In this document: one piece after another, positions 45,805-55,824 of the stretch
Numbering within the stretch: the stretch's first letter is position 1
Layout of the letters: every line of letters starts with the position of its first letter
Assembly: GCA_902778055.1 (NCBI GenBank)
Contig: CACYWL010000003.1
Span: 124,001-188,000, forward strand
DNA: 64,000 bases
Source: an uncultured Eubacteriales bacterium
GTDB lineage: Bacteria > Bacillota > Clostridia > Christensenellales > Aristaeellaceae
Direction: 5' to 3'
Notes under the pieces: model-generated
What the model was told of the DNA's origin: nothing
The model's database searches: none
What the model saw: only the letters and a program-made list of their open reading frames with translations
Translations under genes and position numbers: made by a program

Positions 45805-45849
45805 AAAGAACGCAGGCTTGGTTATTCAGACTGACCTGCGTTCTTTTTT
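45805..45849 (+). terminator. recA terminator
   Basis: AAAGAACGCAGG (45805-45816) and CCTGCGTTCTTT (45835-45846) form a 12 bp stem followed by further T residues. Confidence 0.88.
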
Positions 45850-45861
45850 TGCTGTGCCTGG

Positions 45862-46632
45862 GGCGGAAGCTTGAGGTTCAGTGGGATGAAAACGGCAATC
45901 TGACCGTGGTCGGCCGCTGCACGGACAAGGTCAAGATTCAAGGAAACCGGGTGGAGCCGGCGGAGATCGAAAGCGTCTTCAAAAGGCTGACGGGGGCCGG
46001 CTGGGCCGCGGTCCGGGCCTTTGCCGAGGAAGGAAGCAGCGGACTGCTCTGCGTATACTATACCAACGCGCTTTCCCTGGACGAGGACGCGCTGCGGCAT
46101 CGCATGGAGGCCTACCTGTCCTATTATATGATTCCTTCCTGCTTTCTGCAGATTGAGGAAATCCCCCTTCGGACCAACGGTAAGCTGGACAGAAAAGCGC
46201 TGCCCGCTCAGGATCCCGCCTTCTGTGCCGCGGCTTCGTGCCACCGGAGGGCGCGGCATCAGGTACAGCGCCTATCCCTATGTGGAGAAGGCCTTCAGGC
46301 TGGAGAAGGCCACCGCCTGCGTGCTTTATCAGAAGGGGATCTTTGACCCCATCGTGATCGCGGGGGAAACGATGACCGGGATGGAAGTCCGGCAGAATCT
46401 GAACGCCTCCCAGACGGTGCTGGACATCATGATTCTGGACCGGGCCGAGGGAATATCGCTTCGGCTGGAATACATTGAAACCCTGTATGAAAGGGAGAGC
46501 ATGGAACGCTTCGGGAAGCTGCTTGCGCGAATCATTCAGGAAATCACGGAGGCTGTTACGGAACATAAAAATCCCGGAATCGCCTCCCTGATGGGAGAAA
46601 ACCGATTCCGGGAAGAGCATTCAGGGAAATAG
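45862..46632 (+). pseudogene. Nonribosomal peptide synthetase remnant, truncated and frame-broken
   Basis: Right after the recA terminator, one frame (from about 45870) reads as the C-terminal subdomain of an amino-acid adenylation domain: VVGRCTDKVKIQGNRVEPAE, later YMIPSCFLQIEEIPLRTNGKLDRKALPAQD. No start codon or N-terminal core precedes it. Near 46230-46245 the homology jumps to another frame: IRYSAYPYVEKAF, then NASQTVLDIMILDRAEGI and LYERESMERFGKLLARIIQ, like the end of an NRPS condensation domain, to a stop at 46632. The carrier domain and the N-terminal part of the condensation domain are missing between them. This is a decayed fragment of a large synthetase gene, with no active product expected. 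Confidence 0.75.
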
Positions 46633-46701
46633 GCCGGGGCGATCCGCGGCACGGCTCCTGTGATCCGCGCGGCTTAGACCGCCGGGGTGGAGCGGTTCAC
46701 C

Positions 46702-48612
46702 TCAGTTCTTTGCGATCATGTTCAGAAGCCTGCGGCTGCGGTCCAGGAAAGCGGTGATCTCCTCCGCCTCCAGGGGCTGGGCGGCCATCCGGGCCAGATC
46801 ATAGATCTGGCAGCAGAGCATTTTGGTCGTTTCGTCCTCCGGATCCCGGTCCGCCAGGGCGCGGACGGTTTCGTTCCGGCGATTCAGCACGAGGGTATAC
46901 CGGTCCGGCATCGGGAAGCGTTCGCCGTAGATCCGGCTCATTTCCTTGTACCGGCGCATCTGCTCGTCCTCGGTCACCATGGCGGTCATCTCCGCGTCGC
47001 CGAGGGATTCCAGCTTCACCTCCAGATCCTCCTTGCCCAGCGCGGCACGGAACAGCGACTGCAGCTTTTCCGGATCCAGATCCTTTCCTTCCTCGGATTC
47101 TTCCTTCAGCCCGTCGATATCCGCATCCACCCGGGCGAAGGAGACCCTGTCGTCCTCCTTGCCGGAATACTCCAGGAAGGACATGAAGTTCCCGTCAATC
47201 AGGGTGTTCATGATCACCACATCGATCCCCCGGTCGGTATAGAGCTTCACGGACGCAGCCTGGCGCTTCTCATCATTGGTGTAATAGATTTTTTTCTCCG
47301 TTTTGTCAAAATTGGCGGCCTTGTACTCCTCCAGCGTGACATAACTGCCGTCCGTCTTCTTCATCAGCAGGGAGCCCTTCACCTGGTCGAAGAACTTCTG
47401 CTCCCGGATGCAGCCGTATTTGACGAAGGGGGCAATATCATCCCAGTAACCCTCATAGGTCTTCCGCTCCCCGTTCATCAGGGAGTTCAGCTTATCCGCG
47501 ACCTTTTTGGTGATATGGGAGGAAATCTTCTTCACGTAGCCGTCATTCTGCAGGAAGGAACGACTGACGTTCAGCGGCAGGTCGGGGCAGTCGATGACGC
47601 CCTTGAGCAGCATCAGGAACTCGGGAATGACCTCCTTGATGTTGTCCGCCACGAAGACCTGGCCCGCGAAGAGCTTGATCTGCCCCTCATGGGTGCCGAA
47701 ATCGTTCTTCAGCTTCGGGAAGAACAGGATGCCCTTCAGGTTGAAGGGATAATCGACATTGAGATGGATCCAGAACAGCGGATCCTCAAAATCCATGAAG
47801 ACGCGGTGATAGAATTCCTTATAATCCTCGTCCTTGCAGTCCTTCGGCTTGCGCAGCCAGAGCGGATCGGTATCATTGATCTTTTCGGGCTTCGGAAGCT
47901 CCAGGATTTTTTCGGTCTTCGGGGTGCCGTCTTCGTTCTTCTCGTCCCCGACGGGAACCTCCTTCTCCTCGGGCTTGGCGTTGGCGTCCTCCAGCAGGAT
48001 CGAATAAGCCATGAAGCCGCAGTACCGCTTCAGCACTTCACGGGCTTTCCAGACATCCAGGAACTCCTTTTCCTCCTTGGTTATGTGGAGGATGATGTCC
48101 GTACCGTGGGACGTACGGGAGCCTTCGGAAAGCTCGTATCCCATGCCGTCCTCGGAGACCCAGTGCACCGGCTCGGCGCCCTCCTGGCAGGAAAGACTCT
48201 CAATCTCTACCTTGTCCGCAACCATGAACACGGAGTAGAAGCCCAGGCCGAAGTGACCGATGATATCGTTCTTCTCCTTCCCCTTGCCGTCCCCGTCCTC
48301 AAACTGCTTCATAAACTCGGCCGCGCCGGAGAACGCCACCTGGTTGATGTACTTTCGGACCTCCTCCGCCGTCATGCCGATGCCCGTGTCCGAAATCCGG
48401 ATGGTTTTCTTTTTGGAATCCACCGTGACCAGGACCTGCATCTCCTCCTCCGAATCGGGATGGAGCATGCGGAACTTGGTAATCGCGTCGCAGGCATTGG
48501 AAACCGTCTCCCGCAGGAAAATATCCTTATCCGAATACAGCCAGCGCTTGATCACCGGCATAATGTTCTGCGCGTCAATGGAGACGCTGCCGTTTTCCTT
48601 CTGAACCGCCAT
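46702..48612 (-). CDS. htpG: HtpG, Hsp90-family chaperone
   Basis: 636 residues from the ATG at 48612, with AGGAGG nine bases upstream. ATP-dependent chaperone. The GHKL ATPase domain shows LRETVSNACDAITKF, ISDTGIGMTAEEV, and HFGLGFYSVFMVADKVEI. The middle domain contains NVSRSFLQND, and the C-terminal dimerisation domain ends MLCCQIYDLARMAAQPLEAEE. A CIRCE operator lies 115 bases upstream, pointing to HrcA control. Monocistronic, convergent with the NRPS remnant. Confidence 0.96.
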   Translation of the reverse strand: MAVQKENGSVSIDAQNIMPVIKRWLYSDKDIFLRETVSNACDAITKFRMLHPDSEEEMQVLVTVDSKKKTIRISDTGIGMTAEEVRKYINQVAFSGAAEFMKQFEDGDGKGKEKNDIIGHFGLGFYSVFMVADKVEIESLSCQEGAEPVHWVSEDGMGYELSEGSRTSHGTDIILHITKEEKEFLDVWKAREVLKRYCGFMAYSILLEDANAKPEEKEVPVGDEKNEDGTPKTEKILELPKPEKINDTDPLWLRKPKDCKDEDYKEFYHRVFMDFEDPLFWIHLNVDYPFNLKGILFFPKLKNDFGTHEGQIKLFAGQVFVADNIKEVIPEFLMLLKGVIDCPDLPLNVSRSFLQNDGYVKKISSHITKKVADKLNSLMNGERKTYEGYWDDIAPFVKYGCIREQKFFDQVKGSLLMKKTDGSYVTLEEYKAANFDKTEKKIYYTNDEKRQAASVKLYTDRGIDVVIMNTLIDGNFMSFLEYSGKEDDRVSFARVDADIDGLKEESEEGKDLDPEKLQSLFRAALGKEDLEVKLESLGDAEMTAMVTEDEQMRRYKEMSRIYGERFPMPDRYTLVLNRRNETVRALADRDPEDETTKMLCCQIYDLARMAAQPLEAEEITAFLDRSRRLLNMIAKN

Positions 48613-48690
48613 GAATATCAACCTCCTGAGATCATCCCCGAATTGGGGAATTCCTTTTCTTTTTCCGCCCTTCTCGGGGACAGCGAAGCT

Positions 48691-48719
48691 ATTTTAGCAC
48701 CGGGAAAGGGGAAATGCAA
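48691..48719 (-). promoter_or_regulatory. htpG promoter
   Basis: On the minus strand TTGCAT, 17-base spacer, TAAAAT, about 80 bases before the htpG ATG. The -35 lies 7 bases downstream of the CIRCE element. Confidence 0.6.
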
Positions 48720-48726
48720 GAAAAAA

Positions 48727-48753
48727 TTAGCACTCAGCTGGAGGGAGTGCTAA
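48727..48753. promoter_or_regulatory. CIRCE element (HrcA operator)
   Basis: TTAGCACTC, nine bases, GAGTGCTAA: an exact match to the consensus inverted repeat bound by HrcA. It lies between divergent htpG and mutS2. No groE or dnaK gene is nearby, so htpG is the probable target. Confidence 0.93.
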
Positions 48754-48833
48754 CAAATCCGAAGGGGAGAAGGAAGAAGATTTCCCTCCGTCGAATAGGA
48801 AAACAGATGATTTTCAGCCTGGAGGAATGGGCA

Positions 48834-51290
48834 ATGATGACGGAAAGAACGCTGCGGGTGCTGGAATTTCCGCGCATCCGGGAAATGCTGGCGGAAGGGG
48901 CACTGACCGCGCTCGGCGCGGAGAAATGCCGCGCGCTGACCCCTTTTGATACGATGTATGACGTGGAGCTTGGGCAGCGGGAGACGGAGGAGGCGGCCGT
49001 GATCCTGCAGTACGTGGGCGGCCACCCGATGACGGAGTTTCCGGACGCGCGGCCGGCGCTGACGGTCTGCGAAAAGGGCGGAACCCTGAGCCCGGGAATG
49101 CTGCTGAGCGTGGCGGCGCTCCTGCGGGCCAGCCGGGCCGCGCGGGATGTGCTGATTACGGACAGGGAGAATACCCCGCTGCTGCGGGAAAGGGCGGAGC
49201 TGCTGACGGAGGCCCGGAATGTGGAAAGGGACATCACCGATGCCATTCTGAGCGAGGATGAGATTGCCGACCGCGCCTCCTCCGAGCTGATGAATATCCG
49301 GAGGCATCTCCGGGGAGCCCAGGAAAGGATCAAGGAGCGGCTGAACCAGATGATCCGCTCCGCCTCCCTGCAGAAATACCTGCAGGATCCGATCATCACC
49401 GTGCGGAACGACCGGTACGTGATTCCGGTCCGCGCGGAATACCGGGCCCAGGTGCCCGGGCTGGTGCACGATCAGAGCACCTCCGGAGCCACTCTTTTCA
49501 TTGAGCCGATGGCGGCGGTGGAGATGGGCAACGAGATCCGCGAATGGGAGATCAAGGAGGCTCGGGAAATCGAAAGGATTCTGGCCTCCCTGAGCGCGGA
49601 AACGGCGCCCTACGCGGAGCAGCTGCGGGCGAATGTGGAAATGCTCGGCGAGCTGGATTTCATCTTTGCCAAGGGGCTGCTGAGCCGGCGGATGCGCGGC
49701 GTGGCGCCGAAAATGAACGAGCAGGGCTTTCTGCACATTATCCGGGGACGGCATCCGCTGATCGATCCGGAGAAGGTGGTTCCCAGCGACATCTGCCTGG
49801 GATATCAGGCGGCGGACCGGAAGGAGGGCGGACGCGGGGAACGGCCCTCCGAAAAGGAAAGGACGGGGGAAGAGAAAGCGGGGGAAGGCGCCGGGAAGGT
49901 TCTTCCCGGCTTCAACACCCTGGTCATTACCGGCCCCAACACCGGTGGCAAAACGGTGACGCTCAAAACCATCGGGCTGATGACCCTGATGGCCCAGGCG
50001 GGGCTGCACGTGCCGGCGGAGCTGGGCACGGAGCTGGCCCTGTTCGAGCAGGTCTGGGCGGATATCGGGGACGAGCAGTCCATCGAGCAGAGCCTGAGCA
50101 CCTTCAGCGGGCATATGACCAACATTGTGGAAATCATGCGGAACGTGACGCCGCGGGATCTGGTGCTGTTTGACGAGCTGGGCGCGGGAACGGATCCGAC
50201 GGAGGGCGCGGCGCTGGCCCAGAGCATTCTGACCAGACTGCTGCACATCCGGGTGCGGACGGTGGCGACAACGCATTACAGCGAGCTGAAGGTTTTTGCG
50301 CTGACGACGGAGGGCGTGGAAAACGCCAGTGTGGAATTCAACGTGGAAACGCTGCGTCCCACCTATCGGCTTTCCATCGGGGTGCCGGGGAAAAGCAACG
50401 CCTTTGAGATCAGCCGCAGGCTGGGCCTGCCCGAAAACCTGATCGAGGGCGCCCGAAAGCTGATGAGCAGCGATGAGGTGCGGTTTGAGGACGTGATCGC
50501 CAACGCGGAGTACCATCGTCAGATCGCGGAGCGGGAGCGGCAGCTGGCGCAGGAGGCCAGCCGGGAGACGCTGCGGCTGCGGGACGAGGCGGAGAAGCTG
50601 CGGCGGGAGATGGAGGAGAAAAGGGAGACGAGCGTCCGGAAGGCCAAGGAGGAGGCGCGCAGGATTCTGCAGGATGCCCGCCGGGAAAGCGAGAGCATCA
50701 TCAGCGAGCTGAAGCGCATGAAGAAGGAATCGGGCACCGCGTCGGAGGTGCAGGCTCTGCGCCGGCAGCTGGATCAGGACATCGACGGAATGAGCGAAGG
50801 GCTGAAGCAGCCCGCGCCGGAGGAGGGGAAGGCGCCGGAGACGGTGCGCCCCGGGGACCGGGTCCGTGTGCTGACCTTCGGAACGGAGGCCGCCGTGCTG
50901 TCGGAGCCGAACAGCCGGGGAGAGGTGGAGCTGGCCAGCGGAAACCTGAAATTCAAGGCCAAGCTGGCGGATCTGCGCCTGCTGCAGGCTGCGCCGCAGA
51001 AGGAGAAGACGGTGGTGAAGGCCAAAACCGGCGCCCTGACCCGAACCGTACCGATGGAGTGCGATGTGCGGGGCATGAACCTGGAGGAGGCGCTCAGCGC
51101 GGTGGAAATCTATCTGGACGAGGCGGTGCTGGCGGGGCTGCACGAGGTCAGCATCATTCACGGAAAGGGAACGGGCGTGCTGAAGAGCGGCATTCGGCAG
51201 GATCTGAGGAAAAACCGATATGTGAAAAGCTGCCGCCCCGGCCTGTACGGGGAAGGGGAGGACGGCGTGACGGTGGTTATGCTGAAGTAA
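48834..51290 (+). CDS. mutS2: MutS2, Smr-domain MutS homologue
   Basis: 818 residues from the ATG at 48834, seven bases after GGAGGA; the frame stays open further upstream through the CIRCE element, which is not expected to be coding. MutS2 suppresses recombination and in Bacillus helps split collided ribosomes. Features: core helices with YVIPVRAEYRAQVPGLVHDQS, Walker A TGPNTGGKTVTLKT, DELGAGTDPTEGAAL Walker B, a long charged coiled coil (about 500-650) and a C-terminal Smr nuclease domain (DVRGMNLEEAL, IIHGKGTGVL). A charged insert of about 30 residues (KEGGRGERPSEKERTGEEK) precedes Walker A, between IRGRHPLIDPE and TGPN. Confidence 0.95.
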   Translation: MMTERTLRVLEFPRIREMLAEGALTALGAEKCRALTPFDTMYDVELGQRETEEAAVILQYVGGHPMTEFPDARPALTVCEKGGTLSPGMLLSVAALLRASRAARDVLITDRENTPLLRERAELLTEARNVERDITDAILSEDEIADRASSELMNIRRHLRGAQERIKERLNQMIRSASLQKYLQDPIITVRNDRYVIPVRAEYRAQVPGLVHDQSTSGATLFIEPMAAVEMGNEIREWEIKEAREIERILASLSAETAPYAEQLRANVEMLGELDFIFAKGLLSRRMRGVAPKMNEQGFLHIIRGRHPLIDPEKVVPSDICLGYQAADRKEGGRGERPSEKERTGEEKAGEGAGKVLPGFNTLVITGPNTGGKTVTLKTIGLMTLMAQAGLHVPAELGTELALFEQVWADIGDEQSIEQSLSTFSGHMTNIVEIMRNVTPRDLVLFDELGAGTDPTEGAALAQSILTRLLHIRVRTVATTHYSELKVFALTTEGVENASVEFNVETLRPTYRLSIGVPGKSNAFEISRRLGLPENLIEGARKLMSSDEVRFEDVIANAEYHRQIAERERQLAQEASRETLRLRDEAEKLRREMEEKRETSVRKAKEEARRILQDARRESESIISELKRMKKESGTASEVQALRRQLDQDIDGMSEGLKQPAPEEGKAPETVRPGDRVRVLTFGTEAAVLSEPNSRGEVELASGNLKFKAKLADLRLLQAAPQKEKTVVKAKTGALTRTVPMECDVRGMNLEEALSAVEIYLDEAVLAGLHEVSIIHGKGTGVLKSGIRQDLRKNRYVKSCRPGLYGEGEDGVTVVMLK

Positions 51291-51342
51291 GGCGCGGACG
51301 GCCGGGATCCGGCGGTCCCGCGGGAAACGGGGAGAGAAGCAG

Positions 51343-52035
<693 letters not shown>

Positions 52036-52095
52036 AAGCCGGAAAACCCGGCGGGAAGGATTCCCGGAAAACAAGGCCCGGACGGGGGAAGGAAA

Positions 52096-53328
52096 ATGGA
52101 ACGGAGAGAGGAACAGAATACGGAGCTTGCGCAGGCCCTCCGGTATTTCACCCGGGAAACCCGGATCATGGACGGCATGGCGGCGGTCTGCGGCCGGGGA
52201 GAACAGCGGGCCTGGGCGAGGGACGGAGCGGAAATCAGCGGGAAAACGATTTTTGATCTTGCCTCGGTGACCAAGCTGTTCACCGGGTTGACGCTGATGC
52301 GGCTCTGGGAAATGGGAGAGCTGGATCCCTTCCGCAGAGTTTCCTTCTACTGCCCGGATTTCCCCTTCCTGCGGACCGTCACCGTGGAGCAGGTGATGGG
52401 GTTTCAGGTTTCGATTCAGACGCCGGAGAGAGTGGACCGGCAGCCGGACCGGGAAAGGGCGCTCGCATGCCTCCGGCAGGCCTTCCCGGCGGGACCCTCC
52501 GGGCGGAGAGCCTATTCCGACATGCCGGCGATGGTTCTGAAATACGTGGCGGAAGCCGCCTCCGGGCTGCCGATGATGGAATGCGTCCGGCAGCTGATTC
52601 TGAATCCCGCGGGCATGCAGGAGACCTTTGCGAAGGTGCCGGATGACCGGAGGGAGGACTGCCTGCTGTACGGACCGGAGTATCGGATCGAAAAGGGAAA
52701 CCGGATCTGCCGGAGGGATCCGGTCCGCGGGGTGCCTCATGATCCCAAGGCGGCGCTGGTGCAGGGAGGGACGGAGGATCTCTGCGGCCACGCGGGGCTT
52801 TTTTCCACGCTGGAGGATCTGGAAAAGCTGGCCCGGGCGCTGCTGGACGGAAGGCTCCTTTCCCGGGAGAGCCTGCGCCGGATGGCGGTGAACCGGACCG
52901 GACGGATGCTGCCGGACGGGACCCGGACCCAGTACCTGGGATATCAGTGCTATCTGAAGCATCCGGATCAGTATTATTCCGAGATCCCCGCGGCGATGAG
53001 CGGCGAAGCCTTCGGGATCGGCGGTTTTACCGGGAATCATTTCAGCGTGGATCCGGGAACGGGACGGTATACGGTTTTCCTGGGAAACCGGGTGCGCGGA
53101 CGGCTGACCGTGCTGATCCCGGAGGAAGGGAAAACCCTGGAGGATTACGGTCTGAGGGCGGACGGCACGGGGGAGATCCGGTGGACGGACGGGACGGCGC
53201 TGCCTTCCTCGGTGAACTATGTCCACCAGAAGGACCGGCACCTGCACGCGGCGGCGGAAAGAATTCTCGGGCCGGCGCCCCGTGAAAAAAGAAACGAAAG
53301 CATGCTCGAAGAAGGAAGACAGGGATGA
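52096..53328 (+). CDS. Serine beta-lactamase/class C penicillin-binding-type hydrolase inside a two-component operon
   Basis: 410 residues. The catalytic SxxK is S57-K60 in FDLASVTKLFTGL. The second motif is YSD in GRRAYSDMPAM, and HAGLFST is the family's late block. This is the beta-lactamase/D-aminopeptidase/esterase superfamily (PF00144). No signal peptide or membrane segment is visible, so it seems cytoplasmic, unlike true beta-lactamases. It starts 60 bases after the response regulator and overlaps the kinase by ATGA, so all three are co-expressed. It could process a muropeptide-like or ester ligand related to the signal; that is inference. No resistance role can be claimed. Confidence 0.8.
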   Translation: MERREEQNTELAQALRYFTRETRIMDGMAAVCGRGEQRAWARDGAEISGKTIFDLASVTKLFTGLTLMRLWEMGELDPFRRVSFYCPDFPFLRTVTVEQVMGFQVSIQTPERVDRQPDRERALACLRQAFPAGPSGRRAYSDMPAMVLKYVAEAASGLPMMECVRQLILNPAGMQETFAKVPDDRREDCLLYGPEYRIEKGNRICRRDPVRGVPHDPKAALVQGGTEDLCGHAGLFSTLEDLEKLARALLDGRLLSRESLRRMAVNRTGRMLPDGTRTQYLGYQCYLKHPDQYYSEIPAAMSGEAFGIGGFTGNHFSVDPGTGRYTVFLGNRVRGRLTVLIPEEGKTLEDYGLRADGTGEIRWTDGTALPSSVNYVHQKDRHLHAAAERILGPAPREKRNESMLEEGRQG

Positions 53329-54758
53329 ACAGTCTGTTTGCGCGGATCATGGCGGTGGTGCTGAGCGTGATTCTGCTGCTGACCGTTGCGCTGAGCGTGA
53401 TGAGCTATTTCAGCCTCCGGGAGCAGCGGATCAATGCCCGCCTGGATTACCTGGCGGCGGAGGCGGAAGAAATCGCCTATCTGGCGGCGGAGCTGAACGG
53501 GGGAAACAGCTATTTTCTGTTTCAGAATTCCCCGCGCCAGTATCTGAACCGGATGGCGCAGAAGGTGAACGATGAATTCGGGGCGTATATCGCCGTGGTG
53601 GACCGGTGGGGAAACGTCATGACCAACATTCAGACGGCCTACAGCGAGGACCCGGACTTCGTGGCCAGCCTCAGCGGGGAGGAAATCACCTCCGCGCTCA
53701 AGCAGGTGCTGGCAGGGGAAACCATCCGGGTGCGCAGCACCGTCGGGTCGGACGCGGCCTTCACCGTGGGTGTGCCCTTTCTGCAGTATGAAACGGTGAC
53801 CGGCGCGGTGTTTATCCAGACCCGGGCCCAGCGGATTCAGAGCGGCATGGAGGACCTCCTTTGGCCGGTGCTGGCCGCGGCGGTGCTGGCGGCCCTGCTC
53901 GGCGCGGCGGCCGTGGGCCTGATTGTGCGGTCCATCATGCAGCCCCTGTCGGCGCTGACGGAGGCCACCCGCGCCATGGGAGAGGGCGATTTCAGCCGGC
54001 GGCTGGAGGAGGACCGGGGCGACCGGGAGCTGCGGCAGGTTGCACATACCTTCAACGGGATGAGCGATAAACTGCGGGAGGTGGAGAACAGCCGGCGGGA
54101 GTTTGTGGCCAATGTGAGCCACGAGCTGCGCAGCCCGATCACCAGCATCAAGGGCTTCGCCGAGGGCATGGCGGAGGGCGTGATTCCCGCGGAGGAGCAT
54201 CCCCGGTATCTCCGCCTGGTGGCGGAGGAAAGCAACCGGCTGAGCCGGCTGGTGGGAGATCTGCTGCAGCTGAGCCGGCTGGAACGGGAGGATGCGGCGC
54301 TCGAAAAGAAGGCGTTCGATGTGGACGAAATGCTGCGCCGGGCGGTGATCAGGCGGATGAACGACCTGGATGAGAAAAAGATCGAGGTGGACTGCGACTT
54401 CCGGGCGGATCCCTGTACGGTTCTGGCGGATGAGGAAAGGATCGAGCAGGTGGTGATCAATCTGCTGGACAACGCCATCAAGTTTACGGAGCCGGAAGGG
54501 AAGATTTCGCTGAAGACGGAAATCAGGGACGGGGAAGCCTTCGTCACCATCTGGGACAACGGCGCCGAGATCCCGGAGGAGGACCGGCCCCGGGTGTTCG
54601 AACGCTTCTTTACCTCGGACCGGGCCCATACCTCCGGAAAGGGGACGGGACTGGGGCTGAGCATCTGCCAGCGGATTCTGGAGATGCACGGCAAACGCAT
54701 CGAACTGCTGGATTCCGGAGAGGGAACCGCGTTCCGCTTCACACTGGATATCGCCTGA
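53325..54758 (+). CDS. Membrane sensor histidine kinase
   Basis: 477 residues. TM1 about 8-30, an extracellular sensor domain of about 145 residues, TM2 about 180-202, HAMP (about 203-255), HisKA with phosphorylated H266 in NVSHELRSPITSIKGF, and HATPase_c with NLLDNAIKF (N box), WDNGAEIPEEDRPRVFERF and GTGLGLSIC (G boxes). Starts inside the hydrolase gene (ATGA overlap). Partner of the regulator at 51343. The sensed signal is unknown; the architecture resembles envelope-stress kinases of the WalK/PhoR/CssS type. Confidence 0.93.
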   Translation: MNSLFARIMAVVLSVILLLTVALSVMSYFSLREQRINARLDYLAAEAEEIAYLAAELNGGNSYFLFQNSPRQYLNRMAQKVNDEFGAYIAVVDRWGNVMTNIQTAYSEDPDFVASLSGEEITSALKQVLAGETIRVRSTVGSDAAFTVGVPFLQYETVTGAVFIQTRAQRIQSGMEDLLWPVLAAAVLAALLGAAAVGLIVRSIMQPLSALTEATRAMGEGDFSRRLEEDRGDRELRQVAHTFNGMSDKLREVENSRREFVANVSHELRSPITSIKGFAEGMAEGVIPAEEHPRYLRLVAEESNRLSRLVGDLLQLSRLEREDAALEKKAFDVDEMLRRAVIRRMNDLDEKKIEVDCDFRADPCTVLADEERIEQVVINLLDNAIKFTEPEGKISLKTEIRDGEAFVTIWDNGAEIPEEDRPRVFERFFTSDRAHTSGKGTGLGLSICQRILEMHGKRIELLDSGEGTAFRFTLDIA

Positions 54759-54787
54759 CCGGAGCCCGGACGGCTCCGGCCATAAGG

Positions 54788-54813
54788 AAAGGCTCCCCTC
54801 CGGGGGAGCCTTT
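54788..54813 (+). terminator. Terminator after the two-component operon
   Basis: AAAGGCTCCCC / GGGGAGCCTTT stem of 11 bp; a further CCGGAGC/GCTCCGG hairpin precedes it at 54759-54779. The T tract is short (TTTG). Confidence 0.65.
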
Positions 54814-54872
54814 GCTGACGGATTAAGGACACCGGAGGACAGCGTCCTCCGGAGGAGTGGAGAAACCCGGCC

Positions 54873-55709
54873 TCAGATCAGACCGATCCGGGTGCAGGGA
54901 ACGCGGCCCTCCACCAGGTCGGAGATGCGGTGCCTGGCATGGCCGATGATGACGGTGGTTCCGTTCCGGGCGGACTCCAGCGCATATTCCAGCTTCGCCC
55001 GGGCGCCGTTGGCGCCGGCCCGGCTGGCGCCGACACAGCTCTCCTGCAGGGAGCGCACCTCCCGCTCCAGGGCTTCGGGATCCTTTTCCAGGACATCACG
55101 CACCAGGGTGCTCTGATCCCCGGGAACCCTGTAGATACCCTCCGTGGAGGTCATCAGCACCAGAACCTTGGCATGCACCAGATTTGCAATGACCGCGGCG
55201 GTTTCATCGTTGTCCACGCACTCATGGACCTCCTCCCCCTGCCGGCGCCGGGCGGCGAGCTCCATCTTCCGGTTCTCCTCATCGGAAACTGGATCGTTGT
55301 AGTTGACGATGGGAATGGTCTTCTGCCGGGCGGCCCGCTCCAGCAACAGGCGGATATGATCCCTTTTCTCCGGATCATTGAAATGCGTATGCTCCACCAG
55401 AATCTGACGGATACCGTACTCCGGGCGGACAAACTGGCGGTAGGTCTGCATCAGAATGGCCTGTCCCTGGGAGGAATAATCGGCCTTGTCCTGCTCCGGA
55501 TCCCCGCAGAGCTCACAGCCGGTGCGCTTCAGGTAATCCAGACGGCCGATTTCCGTCGCGCCGCTGGTGACCCAGATCATGCCGGGGCGCAGCTCGGCCC
55601 CCAGCCTCGAGAAAATATTGTAGTTCATATCCTGGTCCTCGGGACGGATCAGCGCCATGGATCCGATTTTCCCGACCAGCTCAAAGCAGTATCCCATTTC
55701 CCGTTCCAC
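54873..55709 (-). CDS. Amino acid kinase family protein, glutamate-5-kinase/uridylate-kinase-like
   Basis: 278 residues from a GTG at 55709 (AAGGAG five bases upstream); an ATG at 55697 is the alternative. Amino-acid-kinase fold: GKIGSMAL, IWVTSGATEIG, GQAILMQTYRQF, IPIVNYNDP, ECVDNDETAAVIANLV, LMTSTEGIY and GASRAGANGARAKLE. The order resembles glutamate 5-kinase without the PUA domain, but the N-terminal GKIGSMALIRPED and the insert CELCGDPEQDK are unusual, so another carboxylate or nucleotide substrate is possible. No proA or proC is nearby; aroK lies directly upstream on the same strand. Confidence 0.65.
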   Translation of the reverse strand: MEREMGYCFELVGKIGSMALIRPEDQDMNYNIFSRLGAELRPGMIWVTSGATEIGRLDYLKRTGCELCGDPEQDKADYSSQGQAILMQTYRQFVRPEYGIRQILVEHTHFNDPEKRDHIRLLLERAARQKTIPIVNYNDPVSDEENRKMELAARRRQGEEVHECVDNDETAAVIANLVHAKVLVLMTSTEGIYRVPGDQSTLVRDVLEKDPEALEREVRSLQESCVGASRAGANGARAKLEYALESARNGTTVIIGHARHRISDLVEGRVPCTRIGLI

Positions 55710-55824
55710 TCCCTCTCCTTCAGGAAACACGGATTCCGGAGGAAGCCTCCCGCGCATTTCTTCCCGGCTCTTCCGCAGCTTCGGGAAGATTCCCGTCAGA
55801 CCCGGCCGCGGGGGGCTCACAGCC

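Noticed and set aside
48714..48833. Upstream extension of mutS2 by 40 codons
   Set aside because: It would translate through the CIRCE operator; the ATG at 48834 has a good ribosome site and matches the usual MutS2 start.
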